A DNA stretch of 10,199 nt from VGEM01 sp033764265. GTDB lineage: Bacteria; Pseudomonadota; Alphaproteobacteria; Rhodospirillales; Rhodospirillaceae. The position numbers and the translations under genes were made by a program. This document shows, in pieces, positions 1 to 6,550 of the stretch. The first letter of the stretch is position 1. Every line of letters begins with the position of its first letter. The stretch is taken from positions 1 to 10,199 of the forward strand of contig JANRJB010000201.1 in NCBI GenBank assembly GCA_033764265.1, written 5' to 3'. The notes beneath the pieces were generated by a model. That model ran no database searches. It had not been told where the DNA came from and saw only the letters and a list, made by a program, of their open reading frames with translations.

Positions 1-314
1 CCCGGCCGGCCGATCACTTCCGCCAGCCGGCCCTGGCCGGTGCGGCGCATCAACTCCATCTGGAACAGCCGGTCCTGGGCATGCACGAAGCCCAGCGCGA
101 AATAGGCATCGGCGTGGCTGGCCGCGGCGATGCGCGGAATCCCGTAACCATCGCGCGCGACGGTGACCGGCGCGGCAAGGCCGGACAGCGCCAGTCGACC
201 ATCCGCTTGCGGCAACGACAGGTAGGCCGCGGCGACCAGCCAGCCGGCGATGCCCAGGGCCGTTCCGAGCCCCAGCCCGATCAGGCCAGCCGCGATCCGA
301 AAAGCGATCTTCAT
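1..314 (-). CDS. Penicillin acylase family protein, N-terminal part (cut by window edge)
   Basis: Reading the minus strand from the ATG at 314 gives 104 codons with no stop before the left edge. Residues 4-31 are a hydrophobic, glycine- and alanine-rich stretch, either a signal peptide or a membrane anchor. After it come the segments VTVARDGYGIPRI (50-62), HADAYFALGFVHAQDRLFQM (67-86) and RRTGQGRLAEVIG (90-102). These match the start of the alpha subunit in the penicillin amidase (S45) family, whose members are N-terminal-nucleophile hydrolases made as precursors and usually exported. The catalytic serine of the beta subunit lies outside the window, so activity and substrate (beta-lactam, acyl-homoserine lactone or other amide) cannot be judged. 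No clear Shine-Dalgarno sequence precedes the ATG. The gene diverges from the plus-strand genes, so it is transcriptionally independent of them. Confidence 0.87.
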   Translation of the reverse strand, partial: MKIAFRIAAGLIGLGLGTALGIAGWLVAAAYLSLPQADGRLALSGLAAPVTVARDGYGIPRIAAASHADAYFALGFVHAQDRLFQMELMRRTGQGRLAEVIGRP

Positions 315-359
315 CACGTGGGGAAGGGGGTGGATAATTAACCAGACATTCAGGCCGTC

Positions 360-680
360 ATGGCCATGATCGAGCCTGGAGGATGCCGTTCGGCCATGCC
401 ACCCTTCAAGCGAAAGTCTGTGACGTTTGACGACGCTGCCCCACGTCTCGACGAGGTCTTGTTCGAGATGATGGTGATCGGCAACGCGGTCAAAGTGTCG
501 GCCATCGATCCCCGAACCAACACCGAGGTCAGCATCGTCGGGTCCCCGGCGATGTCGGCCTACTCCCTGAAAATGAACGCCCTGCGCAAGCTGGAACGCG
601 CCCTGTCCGCGCCGCCCGCCGACGCCGCGCCGCGCCCGGCGCGAAAAGCCAAGGCCCACCGGCGCGGACTTCTGGTCTGA
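360..680 (+). CDS. Small conserved hypothetical protein (DUF6898-like)
   Basis: This small gene gives 106 residues from the ATG at 360, 104 from the ATG at 366, or 94 from the ATG at 396 (MPPFKRK); no ribosome site clearly decides among them. The core, residues 31-83 of the long form, contains DEVLFEMMVIGNAVKVSAID and TEVSIVGSPA, followed by a helix KMNALRKLERAL. That pattern resembles a short alphaproteobacterial family I recall as DUF6898, with GNxVKVSAID and TEVSIVG as its signature; the family name is from memory and unverified. There is no signal peptide, membrane segment or cysteine motif. The tail (91-103) is rich in Arg, Lys, Pro and Ala. It lies just upstream of rpiB, possibly as first gene of the same transcript. 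Function is unknown. The codon use and GC content look like those of the neighbouring genes. Confidence 0.72.
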   Translation: MAMIEPGGCRSAMPPFKRKSVTFDDAAPRLDEVLFEMMVIGNAVKVSAIDPRTNTEVSIVGSPAMSAYSLKMNALRKLERALSAPPADAAPRPARKAKAHRRGLLV

Positions 681-798
681 GCGGGCATTCGCCTGCATTA
701 CCAGCGTCTTGGCTGAGGCTGGAGACACCGGTCGAGATATGGTATCCGGTGCGCCCGCAGCCACCAGACGTGGTCCAACTCCGTTCACGCACACGCGC
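681..798. other. Gap before rpiB, no gene seen
   Basis: These 118 bases separate the small hypothetical gene from the preferred rpiB start. In-frame extensions of rpiB run through them (TTG at 709, ATG at 739), so part could be coding if rpiB starts earlier. A weak imperfect inverted repeat lies at 727-750 (ACCG/CGGT outside, GATA/TATC inside). I see no convincing promoter or terminator. Confidence 0.4.
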
Positions 799-1254
799 AT
801 GTCCGAGGCCCTCGCCGCCGTTGCCGGTGACACCGTCGCCATTGCCAGCGATCACGCCGGCGTGGACCTGAAGGCGGTGCTGGCGGGCGACTTGGCGCAG
901 CTGGGGTTCAAGGTGCTCGACCTGGGCACCCAAGGAACCGGCTCGGTTGATTACCCGGACTTCGGAACCGCCGTGGCGCGGGCCATCGCCGACCATCGCG
1001 CCACGGCCGGCGTGGTGATTTGCGGCACCGGCATCGGTATCAGCATTGCCGCCAACCGCGTGCCCGGCGTGCGTGCGGCCCTGGTCCACGACCAGTTCAC
1101 CGCCGCCATGGCGCGCGAGCATAACGACGCCAATGTGCTGGCGCTTGGCGCACGCGTGCTGTCCGTCGATGCCGCCCGCCATGCCCTCAAGGTGTTTTTC
1201 GCAACGCCGTTCAGCGGCGGCCGGCATGTTCAAAGGGTCGCCAAGCTCGGCTGA
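799..1254 (+). CDS. rpiB: Ribose-5-phosphate isomerase B
   Basis: RpiB interconverts ribose 5-phosphate and ribulose 5-phosphate in the cytoplasmic pentose phosphate pathway. With the ATG at 799 the protein has 151 residues, close to the family's usual 145-150. The signature segments are IASDHAG (15-21), SVDYPDFG (49-56), the active-site loop CGTGIGISIAANR (75-87) with Cys75 as expected catalytic base, and REHNDANVLALGAR (106-119) with His108. Offsets between Asp18/His19, Cys75 and His108 fit the E. coli enzyme as I remember it. The end, TPFSGGRHVQRVAKL, is also typical. In-frame starts at 739 (ATG) and 709 (TTG) would add 20 or 30 residues with no family similarity; I prefer 799, although no ribosome site supports it. 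Its product ribulose 5-phosphate is the substrate of RibB encoded downstream, which may explain the linkage (inference). Confidence 0.96.
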   Translation: MSEALAAVAGDTVAIASDHAGVDLKAVLAGDLAQLGFKVLDLGTQGTGSVDYPDFGTAVARAIADHRATAGVVICGTGIGISIAANRVPGVRAALVHDQFTAAMAREHNDANVLALGARVLSVDAARHALKVFFATPFSGGRHVQRVAKLG

Positions 1255-1277
1255 ATCGAAACCGCAACATCAACCGC

Positions 1278-1287
1278 CAATATATTG
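1278..1287. promoter_or_regulatory. Palindrome matching the NrdR-box core
   Basis: CAATATATTG is a perfect 10-base palindrome in otherwise GC-rich DNA, between the rpiB stop and the glyA ATG. It fits the core CWATATATWG of the NrdR box as I remember it; the outer three bases on each side do not fit. NrdR boxes usually come in pairs, and I found no second copy at the expected spacings. Alternatively TATATT (1281-1286) may be a -10 element or a chance AT-rich stretch. Confidence 0.35.
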
Positions 1288-1296
1288 AGAACGAAC

Positions 1297-2580
1297 ATGG
1301 ATCAACGCGTACCGCCCGCCTTCTTCGCCGCCTCGCTGGCCCAATCCGACCCCGAGGTGATGGCCGCCGTCACCCAGGAATTGCACCGCCAGCAGGATCA
1401 GATCGAACTGATCGCCTCGGAGAACATCGTCAGCCGCGCCGTACTGGAAGCGGTCGGGAGTGTGCTGACCAACAAGTACGCCGAAGGTTATCCCGGCAAG
1501 CGCTATTACGGCGGCTGCGAGTTCGTCGACATCGCCGAGACGCTGGCGATCGAGCGCGCCAAGAAGCTGTTCAATTGCGCCTACGCCAACGTTCAGCCGC
1601 ACGCCGGCGCACAGGCCAACGCCGCGGTGTTCCTGGCGCTGCTGCAGCCCGGCGATACTTTCATGGGCATGGACCTGGCTGCCGGCGGCCACCTGACTCA
1701 CGGTTCGCCGGCCAACGTCTCAGGCAAGTGGTTCAAGGTGGTATCCTACGGCGTCGACCCGAAGACCCACTTGATCGACTACGATCAGGTCGAACGCGTC
1801 GCCAAGGAGCACAAGCCGAAGCTGATCATCGCCGGCGGTTCGGCCTATTCGCGGATCATCGACTTCAAAGCGTTCCGCGCCATCGCCGACAGCATCGGCG
1901 CCTCTTTGATGGTGGACATGGCCCATTTCGCCGGGCTGGTGGCCGCGGGACTTTACCCGAGCCCGGTCGGCATCGCCGACGTCACCACCACCACCACCCA
2001 CAAGACGCTGCGCGGCCCGCGCGGCGGGATGATCCTTTCCAATCGCGAGGACATCGGCAAGAAACTGAACTCGGCGGTGTTCCCGGGCAACCAGGGCGGA
2101 CCGCTGATGCACGTCATCGCCGGCAAGGCGGTGGCGTTCGGCGAAGCCCTGAAGCCCGAGTTCAAGGTCTACGCCCAACGCATTATCGACAATGCGAAAG
2201 TGTTGGCCGACACATTGACCAAGGGCGGGCTCGCCATCGTCTCCGGCGGCACCGACAGCCACGTCATGCTGGTGGACCTGCGCCCGAAAAGGCTGACCGG
2301 CAACATCACCGAAAAGCAGCTCGAGCGCGCCGGCATCACCTGCAACAAGAACGGCATTCCGTTCGACCCGGAAAAGCCGACCGTCACGTCGGGTATCCGG
2401 CTCGGCAGTCCGGCCGGCACCACGCGCGGTTTCGGTACCGCCGAGTTCCGCCAGATCGGCGAGATGATCTGCGAGGTGCTGGACGCGCAGTCCAACAACC
2501 CCGGCAGCGCCGAACTGGTCGAAAAGGCGGTCGGCGCCAAAGTCCAGGACTTGTGCCGGCGGTTTCCGATTTATCAATGA
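1297..2580 (+). CDS. glyA: Serine hydroxymethyltransferase
   Basis: GlyA is a cytoplasmic PLP enzyme that converts serine and tetrahydrofolate to glycine and 5,10-methylenetetrahydrofolate. The protein has 427 residues from the ATG at 1297, a normal length. Visible hallmarks are IELIASENIVSRAVLEA (36-52), NKYAEGYPGKRYYGGCEFVD (59-78), NVQPHAGAQAN (98-108), the cofactor-contacting Asp207 in LMVDMAHFAGL, and the PLP lysine Lys236 in TTTTTHKTLRGPRGG. The C-terminal RLGSPAGTTRGF motif is also present. A TTG four codons earlier (1285) is possible, but the ATG has a GAGA (1287-1290) six bases upstream. The gene begins 42 bases after rpiB and ends 105 bases before nrdR, so it may be in one transcript with them. 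The short leader is too small for a glycine riboswitch. The palindrome at 1278-1287 abuts the start and could regulate it. Confidence 0.99.
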   Translation: MDQRVPPAFFAASLAQSDPEVMAAVTQELHRQQDQIELIASENIVSRAVLEAVGSVLTNKYAEGYPGKRYYGGCEFVDIAETLAIERAKKLFNCAYANVQPHAGAQANAAVFLALLQPGDTFMGMDLAAGGHLTHGSPANVSGKWFKVVSYGVDPKTHLIDYDQVERVAKEHKPKLIIAGGSAYSRIIDFKAFRAIADSIGASLMVDMAHFAGLVAAGLYPSPVGIADVTTTTTHKTLRGPRGGMILSNREDIGKKLNSAVFPGNQGGPLMHVIAGKAVAFGEALKPEFKVYAQRIIDNAKVLADTLTKGGLAIVSGGTDSHVMLVDLRPKRLTGNITEKQLERAGITCNKNGIPFDPEKPTVTSGIRLGSPAGTTRGFGTAEFRQIGEMICEVLDAQSNNPGSAELVEKAVGAKVQDLCRRFPIYQ

Positions 2581-2670
2581 TTGGTGGTTAGAGCCGTCTG
2601 CGGCATGATGGCTGCGCGCGTCCTTGGGTTGGGCCGCCGCGCCTGAAAGTCAGTTCGCGTTTTGGGTCGG

Positions 2671-2675
2671 GGAGG
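2671..2675 (+). promoter_or_regulatory. Shine-Dalgarno site of nrdR
   Basis: GGAGG, within a longer G-rich run, lies ten bases before the ATG at 2686. It is the clearest ribosome binding site in the window and fixes the nrdR start there rather than at the in-frame TTG at 2662. The remainder of the 105-base glyA-nrdR gap shows no obvious promoter or terminator. Confidence 0.7.
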
Positions 2676-2685
2676 GGACAGCACC

Positions 2686-3159
2686 ATGCGGTGTCCCTAT
2701 TGCGGAAACGAAGATACCCAGGTCAAGGATTCGCGGCCGACCGACGACAATTCGGCGATCCGCCGCCGCCGGGCCTGTCCGGCGTGCGGCGCGCGCTTTA
2801 CCACCTTCGAGCGCATCCAGTTGCGCGAACTGGTGGTGGTGAAGAAGAACGGCCAACGGACGCCATTCGATCGCGAGAAACTGGTGCGCTCGATCACGGT
2901 CGCTTGCCGCAAACGCCCGGTGGATGAAGAACGCATCGAGCGGGTGGTCAACAGCATCCAACGCCGGCTGGAAAGCATGGGCGAGGCGGAAATCCCTTCG
3001 CACGTCGTCGGCGAAATGGTGATGGAAGCCTTGCAGGGCCTCGACAAGGTGGCTTACGTGCGATTTGCCTCGGTCTACAAGAATTTTCGCGAAGTCAAAG
3101 ACTTCGAGAGTTTTGTTGAGAACATTTCCGAACCGTCGCGCGGCGACCAAGAGGTCTGA
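2686..3159 (+). CDS. nrdR: Transcriptional repressor NrdR
   Basis: NrdR is an ATP/dATP-sensing repressor that binds NrdR boxes before ribonucleotide reductase genes. The 157-residue protein has the usual length and plan. The N-terminal zinc ribbon has Cys3, Cys6, Cys31 and Cys34 (MRCPYCGN and RRACPACGARFTTFER), with the Arg-rich stretch SAIRRRR in between. An ATP-cone domain follows from about residue 48: VVVKKNGQRTPFDREKLVRS, then EIPSHVVGEMVMEAL and VAYVRFASVYKNFREVKDF. The ORF ends at TGA 3157-3159, which shares its A with the ATG of ribD, so the two are probably translationally coupled. NrdR next to ribD is a common arrangement in bacteria; no nrd gene is in this window, so the known targets must lie elsewhere. 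The palindrome before glyA is a possible local target (inference). Confidence 0.98.
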   Translation: MRCPYCGNEDTQVKDSRPTDDNSAIRRRRACPACGARFTTFERIQLRELVVVKKNGQRTPFDREKLVRSITVACRKRPVDEERIERVVNSIQRRLESMGEAEIPSHVVGEMVMEALQGLDKVAYVRFASVYKNFREVKDFESFVENISEPSRGDQEV

Positions 3160-4211
3160 TGCCCGCGGCGGCGCCACCGCCCGATCCGGTTGCCGACCAG
3201 CACTGCATGGCCGCCGCGTTGCGGCTGGCCGAACGGGGGCTGGGCGACACCTGGCCTAATCCGTCGGTTGGATGCGTGATCGTTTCCGCCGGCCGCGTGG
3301 TCGGCCGCGGCACCACCCGGTCCGGCGGTCGTCCGCACGCCGAAACCGAAGCGTTGGCGATGGCCGGCGCAGCGGCCCGGGGTTCAACGGTTTACGTGAC
3401 GCTTGAGCCGTGCAGCCATCACGGCCAGACGCCGCCGTGCGCCGACGCGCTCGCCGCTGCGGGAGTTGCACGGGTGGTGGTCGCGGCCACCGATCCGGAC
3501 CCGCGTGTCTCCGGGGGCGGTCTGGCCAAGATGCGGGCCGCCGGCGTCCACGTGACCGAGAATGTCGGGCGTGCCGAAGCCGCCGCGCTCAACGTTGGCT
3601 TTTTCCGGCGCGTCACCGCGGGCCGGCCGATGTTCGCGCTCAAGGTGGCCGGCAGTCTCGACGGCCGGATCGCGTTATCGAACGGCGCCAGCCAATGGAT
3701 CACCGGCCCCTCGGCACGCGCCGCCGGGCACCTGCTGCGGGCGCGGTTCGACGCCATCCTGGCGGGGTCGGGCACGGTGCTGGCCGACGACCCGCACTTG
3801 ACCTGCCGCCTGCCTGGATACGCCGGTCGGCCCAAGGTGCGCGTGATCCTGGACCGGCGCGGACGGGTAACTCCGCGCTATCGGGTGTCGGACACCGCTG
3901 CCGCGCCGACCTGGTTCTACCGCGCGCCCGGCATGGACCTGCGCGCTGTCGCGACCGATCTCGCAGCCAAGGGCCTGACCCGAGTACTGATCGAAGGCGG
4001 CGGCGAGGTGGCCGCCGCGGCGCTGCGGGCCGGGCTGATCGACGAGATCTACTGGTTCCGTGGGCCCCAGGTGCTGGGCGGCGACGGCGTACCGGCCGTG
4101 GCAGGGCTAACCCTTGACCGGCTATCGGATGCGCCTGAATTCACCCCGGGCGAAATCCTGCGGTTCGGACAGGATGTCCTGCAGGTGTTTCGCCTTGCCG
4201 CGAAAGCCTAG
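3159..4211 (+). CDS. ribD: Bifunctional riboflavin biosynthesis deaminase/reductase RibD
   Basis: RibD carries out the second and third steps of riboflavin synthesis: deamination of the diaminopyrimidine product of GTP cyclohydrolase II, then NADPH-dependent reduction of its ribose side chain. The 350-residue protein has both domains. The deaminase (about 10-145) has NPSVGCVIV (34-42), the zinc ligands His60 in HAET, Cys85 in LEPCSHHGQTPPC and Cys94. The reductase (about 155-350) has LKVAGSLDGRIAL (161-173), QWITG (179-183), GSGTVLADDPHLT (203-215) and VLIEGGGEVAAAAL (276-289). The start at 3159 overlaps the nrdR stop as TGATG, with AAGAGG (3149-3154) as a ribosome site four bases upstream. 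Both halves look intact. It ends 18 bases before ribE. Confidence 0.98.
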   Translation: MPAAAPPPDPVADQHCMAAALRLAERGLGDTWPNPSVGCVIVSAGRVVGRGTTRSGGRPHAETEALAMAGAAARGSTVYVTLEPCSHHGQTPPCADALAAAGVARVVVAATDPDPRVSGGGLAKMRAAGVHVTENVGRAEAAALNVGFFRRVTAGRPMFALKVAGSLDGRIALSNGASQWITGPSARAAGHLLRARFDAILAGSGTVLADDPHLTCRLPGYAGRPKVRVILDRRGRVTPRYRVSDTAAAPTWFYRAPGMDLRAVATDLAAKGLTRVLIEGGGEVAAAALRAGLIDEIYWFRGPQVLGGDGVPAVAGLTLDRLSDAPEFTPGEILRFGQDVLQVFRLAAKA

Positions 4212-4229
4212 ACACGCCACAACACGGCC

Positions 4230-4850
4230 ATGTTCACGGGCATTGTCACCGACTTGGGGCAGGTTGCCGCCGTCGCCGATCTGGGCGGCGGTTCGGGCGA
4301 CAAGCGCCTGCGCATCGCCACCGCCTTTGACGCGGCAACGGTCGCCATCGGCGCGTCAATAGCCTGCAATGGGTGCTGCCTGACGGTGGTCGAGAAGGGG
4401 GCCGGCTGGTTCGCCGCCGACGTGTCCAACGAGACGCTGTCCAAGACCACGCTGGGCGGCTGGCGGGCGGGTACGCCCGTCAACCTGGAACGGGCGCTCA
4501 AGGTCGGGGATGAATTGGGCGGTCATATCGTGTCGGGCCACGTTGACGGGGTCGGCGTGGTCTCGGGCATGGCCGATGACGGGCAGTCCCGGCGATTCAC
4601 GGTCGAGGTGTCGGCGTCGCTGGCACCGTTCATCGCGGCCAAGGGTTCGGTTGCTTTGGACGGCGTGTCACTCACGGTCAACGAGGTCGCCGGCCGGCGT
4701 TTCGGCGTCAACGTCATCCCCCACACCCGGGCGGTGACCACCTTCGGATCGCTGAACGCGGGCGACCGGGTGAACGTGGAAATCGACGTGTTGGCGCGCT
4801 ACGTTGCGCGCCTTTTCGAGGCGGGTGCGGTGCCCGCCCGCGTTGCGTAG
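4230..4850 (+). CDS. ribE: Riboflavin synthase, alpha subunit type
   Basis: This enzyme performs the last step of riboflavin synthesis, the dismutation of two molecules of 6,7-dimethyl-8-ribityllumazine to riboflavin and the pyrimidinedione that RibH reuses. The 206-residue protein shows the two tandem lumazine-binding barrels of the family. The first starts MFTGIV and has SIACNGCCLTV (43-53); the second has the matching GSVALDGVSLTVNEV (139-153). Between them are LGGHIVSGHVDGVG (96-109) and, later, VNVIPHTR (160-167). The length is normal. The name ribE follows Bacillus usage; in E. coli the same enzyme is called ribC. It starts 18 bases after ribD and stops 10 bases before the ribB ATG, so it belongs to the same operon. 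No clear ribosome site precedes its ATG. Confidence 0.97.
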   Translation: MFTGIVTDLGQVAAVADLGGGSGDKRLRIATAFDAATVAIGASIACNGCCLTVVEKGAGWFAADVSNETLSKTTLGGWRAGTPVNLERALKVGDELGGHIVSGHVDGVGVVSGMADDGQSRRFTVEVSASLAPFIAAKGSVALDGVSLTVNEVAGRRFGVNVIPHTRAVTTFGSLNAGDRVNVEIDVLARYVARLFEAGAVPARVA

Positions 4851-4860
4851 AGTGCGTGTC

Positions 4861-6006
4861 ATGAATGATGCCCGGGCCACAGACACCAGGACGACGGCCG
4901 TGCCCTACCGCGAATACCTGTCCTCGATCGAAGAGATCATCGACGACGCCCGCAATGGGCGCATGTTCATTCTGGTCGATGACGAGGCGCGCGAGAACGA
5001 AGGCGACCTGGTGATCCCGGCGCAGATGGCCACGCCCGACGTCGTGAATTTCATGGCCAAGTACGGCCGCGGCCTGATCTGCCTGGCGATGACGCGCAAG
5101 CGCGTCGAGGACCTGCGCTTGCCGATGATGACCACACACAATCAGACCCGGCATGCCACAGCCTTCACTTTGAGCATCGAGGCCAAGGAGGGCGTCACCA
5201 CCGGCATTTCGGCGGCGGACCGCGCGCGCACGATCGCGGTGGCCATCGACCCGGCCAGCACGCGCGAACATCTGGCCACGCCCGGTCACGTCTTTCCGCT
5301 GATGGCCCGCGACGGCGGTGTGCTGGTGCGCGCCGGCCACACCGAAGCGGCGGTGGATATTGCGCGCCTTGCCGGGCTGATCCCGGCCGGGGTGATCTGC
5401 GAGATCATGAACGATGACGGCTCGATGGCGCGGCTGCCGGACCTGGTGAAATTCGCCCAGCACCATGGCCTGAAAATCGCCACCATCGCCGAACTGATCG
5501 CTTACCGCAGACGCAAGGAGCGGCTGGTCCGCGTCGAGGCCGAAACCCCGTTCAAGTCGCGCTTCGGCGGTCAGTGGCTGTTGCGGATTTACGCCGACAC
5601 GGTTTCGGGAACCGAACATGTCGCCATGGTCAAAGGCCAGGTGCAGACGCCCGATCCGGTCATGGTGCGTATGCACCAGGTCAACGTGCTGTCGGACCTT
5701 TTCTGGGAAAGCGACAACGCCAAGACCGGCGAATTGCACCGTTCGATGGAAGCCATCGCCGCCCATAGTCGGGGCGTGGTGGTGGTGCTGCGCGATTTCC
5801 CTGGCGGGCGGTTGTCGGACCGCCTGAAAGCCCAGCTGAAGGGCGAGGACGGTACTACACGCCTGATGGATTACGGTGTCGGCGCGCAGATTCTGGTCGA
5901 CCTGGGCGTGAGCAACATGATCCTTCTGACCAACACATCCAAGAACGTCGTCGGACTTGAAGGTTACGGCCTGAAGATTGTCGAGCAGCGCGGGATACCG
6001 GCGTGA
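4861..6006 (+). CDS. ribB: 3,4-Dihydroxy-2-butanone 4-phosphate synthase with degenerate RibA-like domain (RibBX type)
   Basis: The 381-residue protein has two halves. Residues 18-215 are a complete DHBP synthase, which converts ribulose 5-phosphate to the four-carbon precursor used by RibH: RMFILVDDEARENEGDL (34-50), GVTTGISAADRARTI (111-125), RDGGVLVRAGHTEAAVD (150-166) and CEIMNDDG (180-187) are all present. Residues 222-381 resemble GTP cyclohydrolase II in fold pattern, keeping DYGVGAQILVDLGV (337-350), LLTN and GLEGYGLKIVE. However, this half contains no cysteine, so all three zinc ligands are missing; where RibA has its Cys-rich RCDCG loop, this protein reads DLFWESDNAKTG. The catalytic GRGIG region is also replaced. 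Such hybrids are known in Proteobacteria as RibBX. I prefer the ATG at 4861; an upstream in-frame start at 4804 would overlap ribE. The stop overlaps ribH. Confidence 0.94.
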   Translation: MNDARATDTRTTAVPYREYLSSIEEIIDDARNGRMFILVDDEARENEGDLVIPAQMATPDVVNFMAKYGRGLICLAMTRKRVEDLRLPMMTTHNQTRHATAFTLSIEAKEGVTTGISAADRARTIAVAIDPASTREHLATPGHVFPLMARDGGVLVRAGHTEAAVDIARLAGLIPAGVICEIMNDDGSMARLPDLVKFAQHHGLKIATIAELIAYRRRKERLVRVEAETPFKSRFGGQWLLRIYADTVSGTEHVAMVKGQVQTPDPVMVRMHQVNVLSDLFWESDNAKTGELHRSMEAIAAHSRGVVVVLRDFPGGRLSDRLKAQLKGEDGTTRLMDYGVGAQILVDLGVSNMILLTNTSKNVVGLEGYGLKIVEQRGIPA

Positions 6007-6476
6007 TGAAAAAGAAGCCATCGCGCAAGCGCCGGCCTCATGTGCTGATCGTCGAGGCGCGGTTTTACGACGAAGTCGCCGATGCCTTGTTGAACGGGGC
6101 GACGGCGGCGCTGAAGAAGGCCGGCGCCACTCACGACGTAGTCACCGTGCCGGGCATTCTGGAGATTCCCGCCGCCGCCATGCTGGCGTTTCACCCCAAA
6201 AGCAAAGTTCGGCGCGCATACGACGGTTTCGTCGCGCTGGGCTGCGCGGTCAGGGGCGAGACCGACCATTATGAGTACGTATGCCGCGAGTCGATGGCGG
6301 GTGTCAGCCGTGTCTCGCTTGATCTCGGCCTGGCCTCGGGCAACGGCATTCTGACCTGCCCGACGTGGGAACTGGCGGTGGCCCGCGCCGATCCCAAGGG
6401 CGACGACGACGTTGGTGGGCGCGCGGCGCGCGCCTGCCTGAGAATGATTGAGCTGAAGCGCGGCTTCGGCCTATAA
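6006..6476 (+). CDS. ribH: 6,7-Dimethyl-8-ribityllumazine synthase
   Basis: RibH joins the DHBP made by RibB to the pyrimidine made by RibD (after dephosphorylation), giving the lumazine substrate of riboflavin synthase. The 156-residue protein has a short basic N-terminus, then VEARFYDEVADALLNGA, VPGILEIPAAA (residues 49-59), and the active-site stretch GCAVRGETDHYEYVCRE with the conserved His. GNGILTCPTWELAVARAD and GRAARACLRMIEL form the C-terminal part. The ATG at 6006 shares bases with the TGA of ribB (TGATG), implying coupling; a GTG one codon earlier is less likely. The length is typical for alphaproteobacterial lumazine synthases. The residues after GILT are somewhat unusual (CPTW rather than the acidic stretch I would expect), but the usual downstream pattern resumes, so I take it to be functional. 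Confidence 0.96.
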   Translation: MKKKPSRKRRPHVLIVEARFYDEVADALLNGATAALKKAGATHDVVTVPGILEIPAAAMLAFHPKSKVRRAYDGFVALGCAVRGETDHYEYVCRESMAGVSRVSLDLGLASGNGILTCPTWELAVARADPKGDDDVGGRAARACLRMIELKRGFGL

Positions 6477-6550
6477 CCCGATCCTCACCGGCCGCGCGGC
6501 GGCTGTGCACCATCGATATTTCGCTCTTTGATAAGGCCCATCGGACGCCA

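Noticed and set aside
333..338. GATAAT as a -10 promoter element in the divergent gap 315-359
   Set aside because: It is a fair -10 match, but no -35 element is seen at 16-18 bases upstream, and it is too close to the candidate start codons to be judged from sequence alone.
727..750. Imperfect inverted repeat before rpiB as an operator
   Set aside because: Only two four-base arms with an uneven bulge; expected by chance in this length of GC-rich DNA.
529..1233. A 234-codon minus-strand frame opposite rpiB and the small hypothetical gene
   Set aside because: It lies opposite rpiB, whose identity is certain, and shows no domain-like segment.
1575..2591. A 338-codon plus-strand frame inside glyA
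   Set aside because: It is the shifted frame of glyA, very rich in Arg and His, with no family resemblance.
4714..6021. A 435-codon open frame on the minus strand opposite ribB
   Set aside because: It runs exactly opposite a well-supported gene, its translation is rich in His, Arg, Gln and Gly without any recognisable motif, and long antisense open frames are normal in GC-rich coding DNA.
6477..6550. GCCGCGCGGC palindrome between ribH and nusB as a terminator
   Set aside because: The palindrome is short, has no loop to form a stable stem, no T-run follows, and genes on both sides appear to be in one operon.
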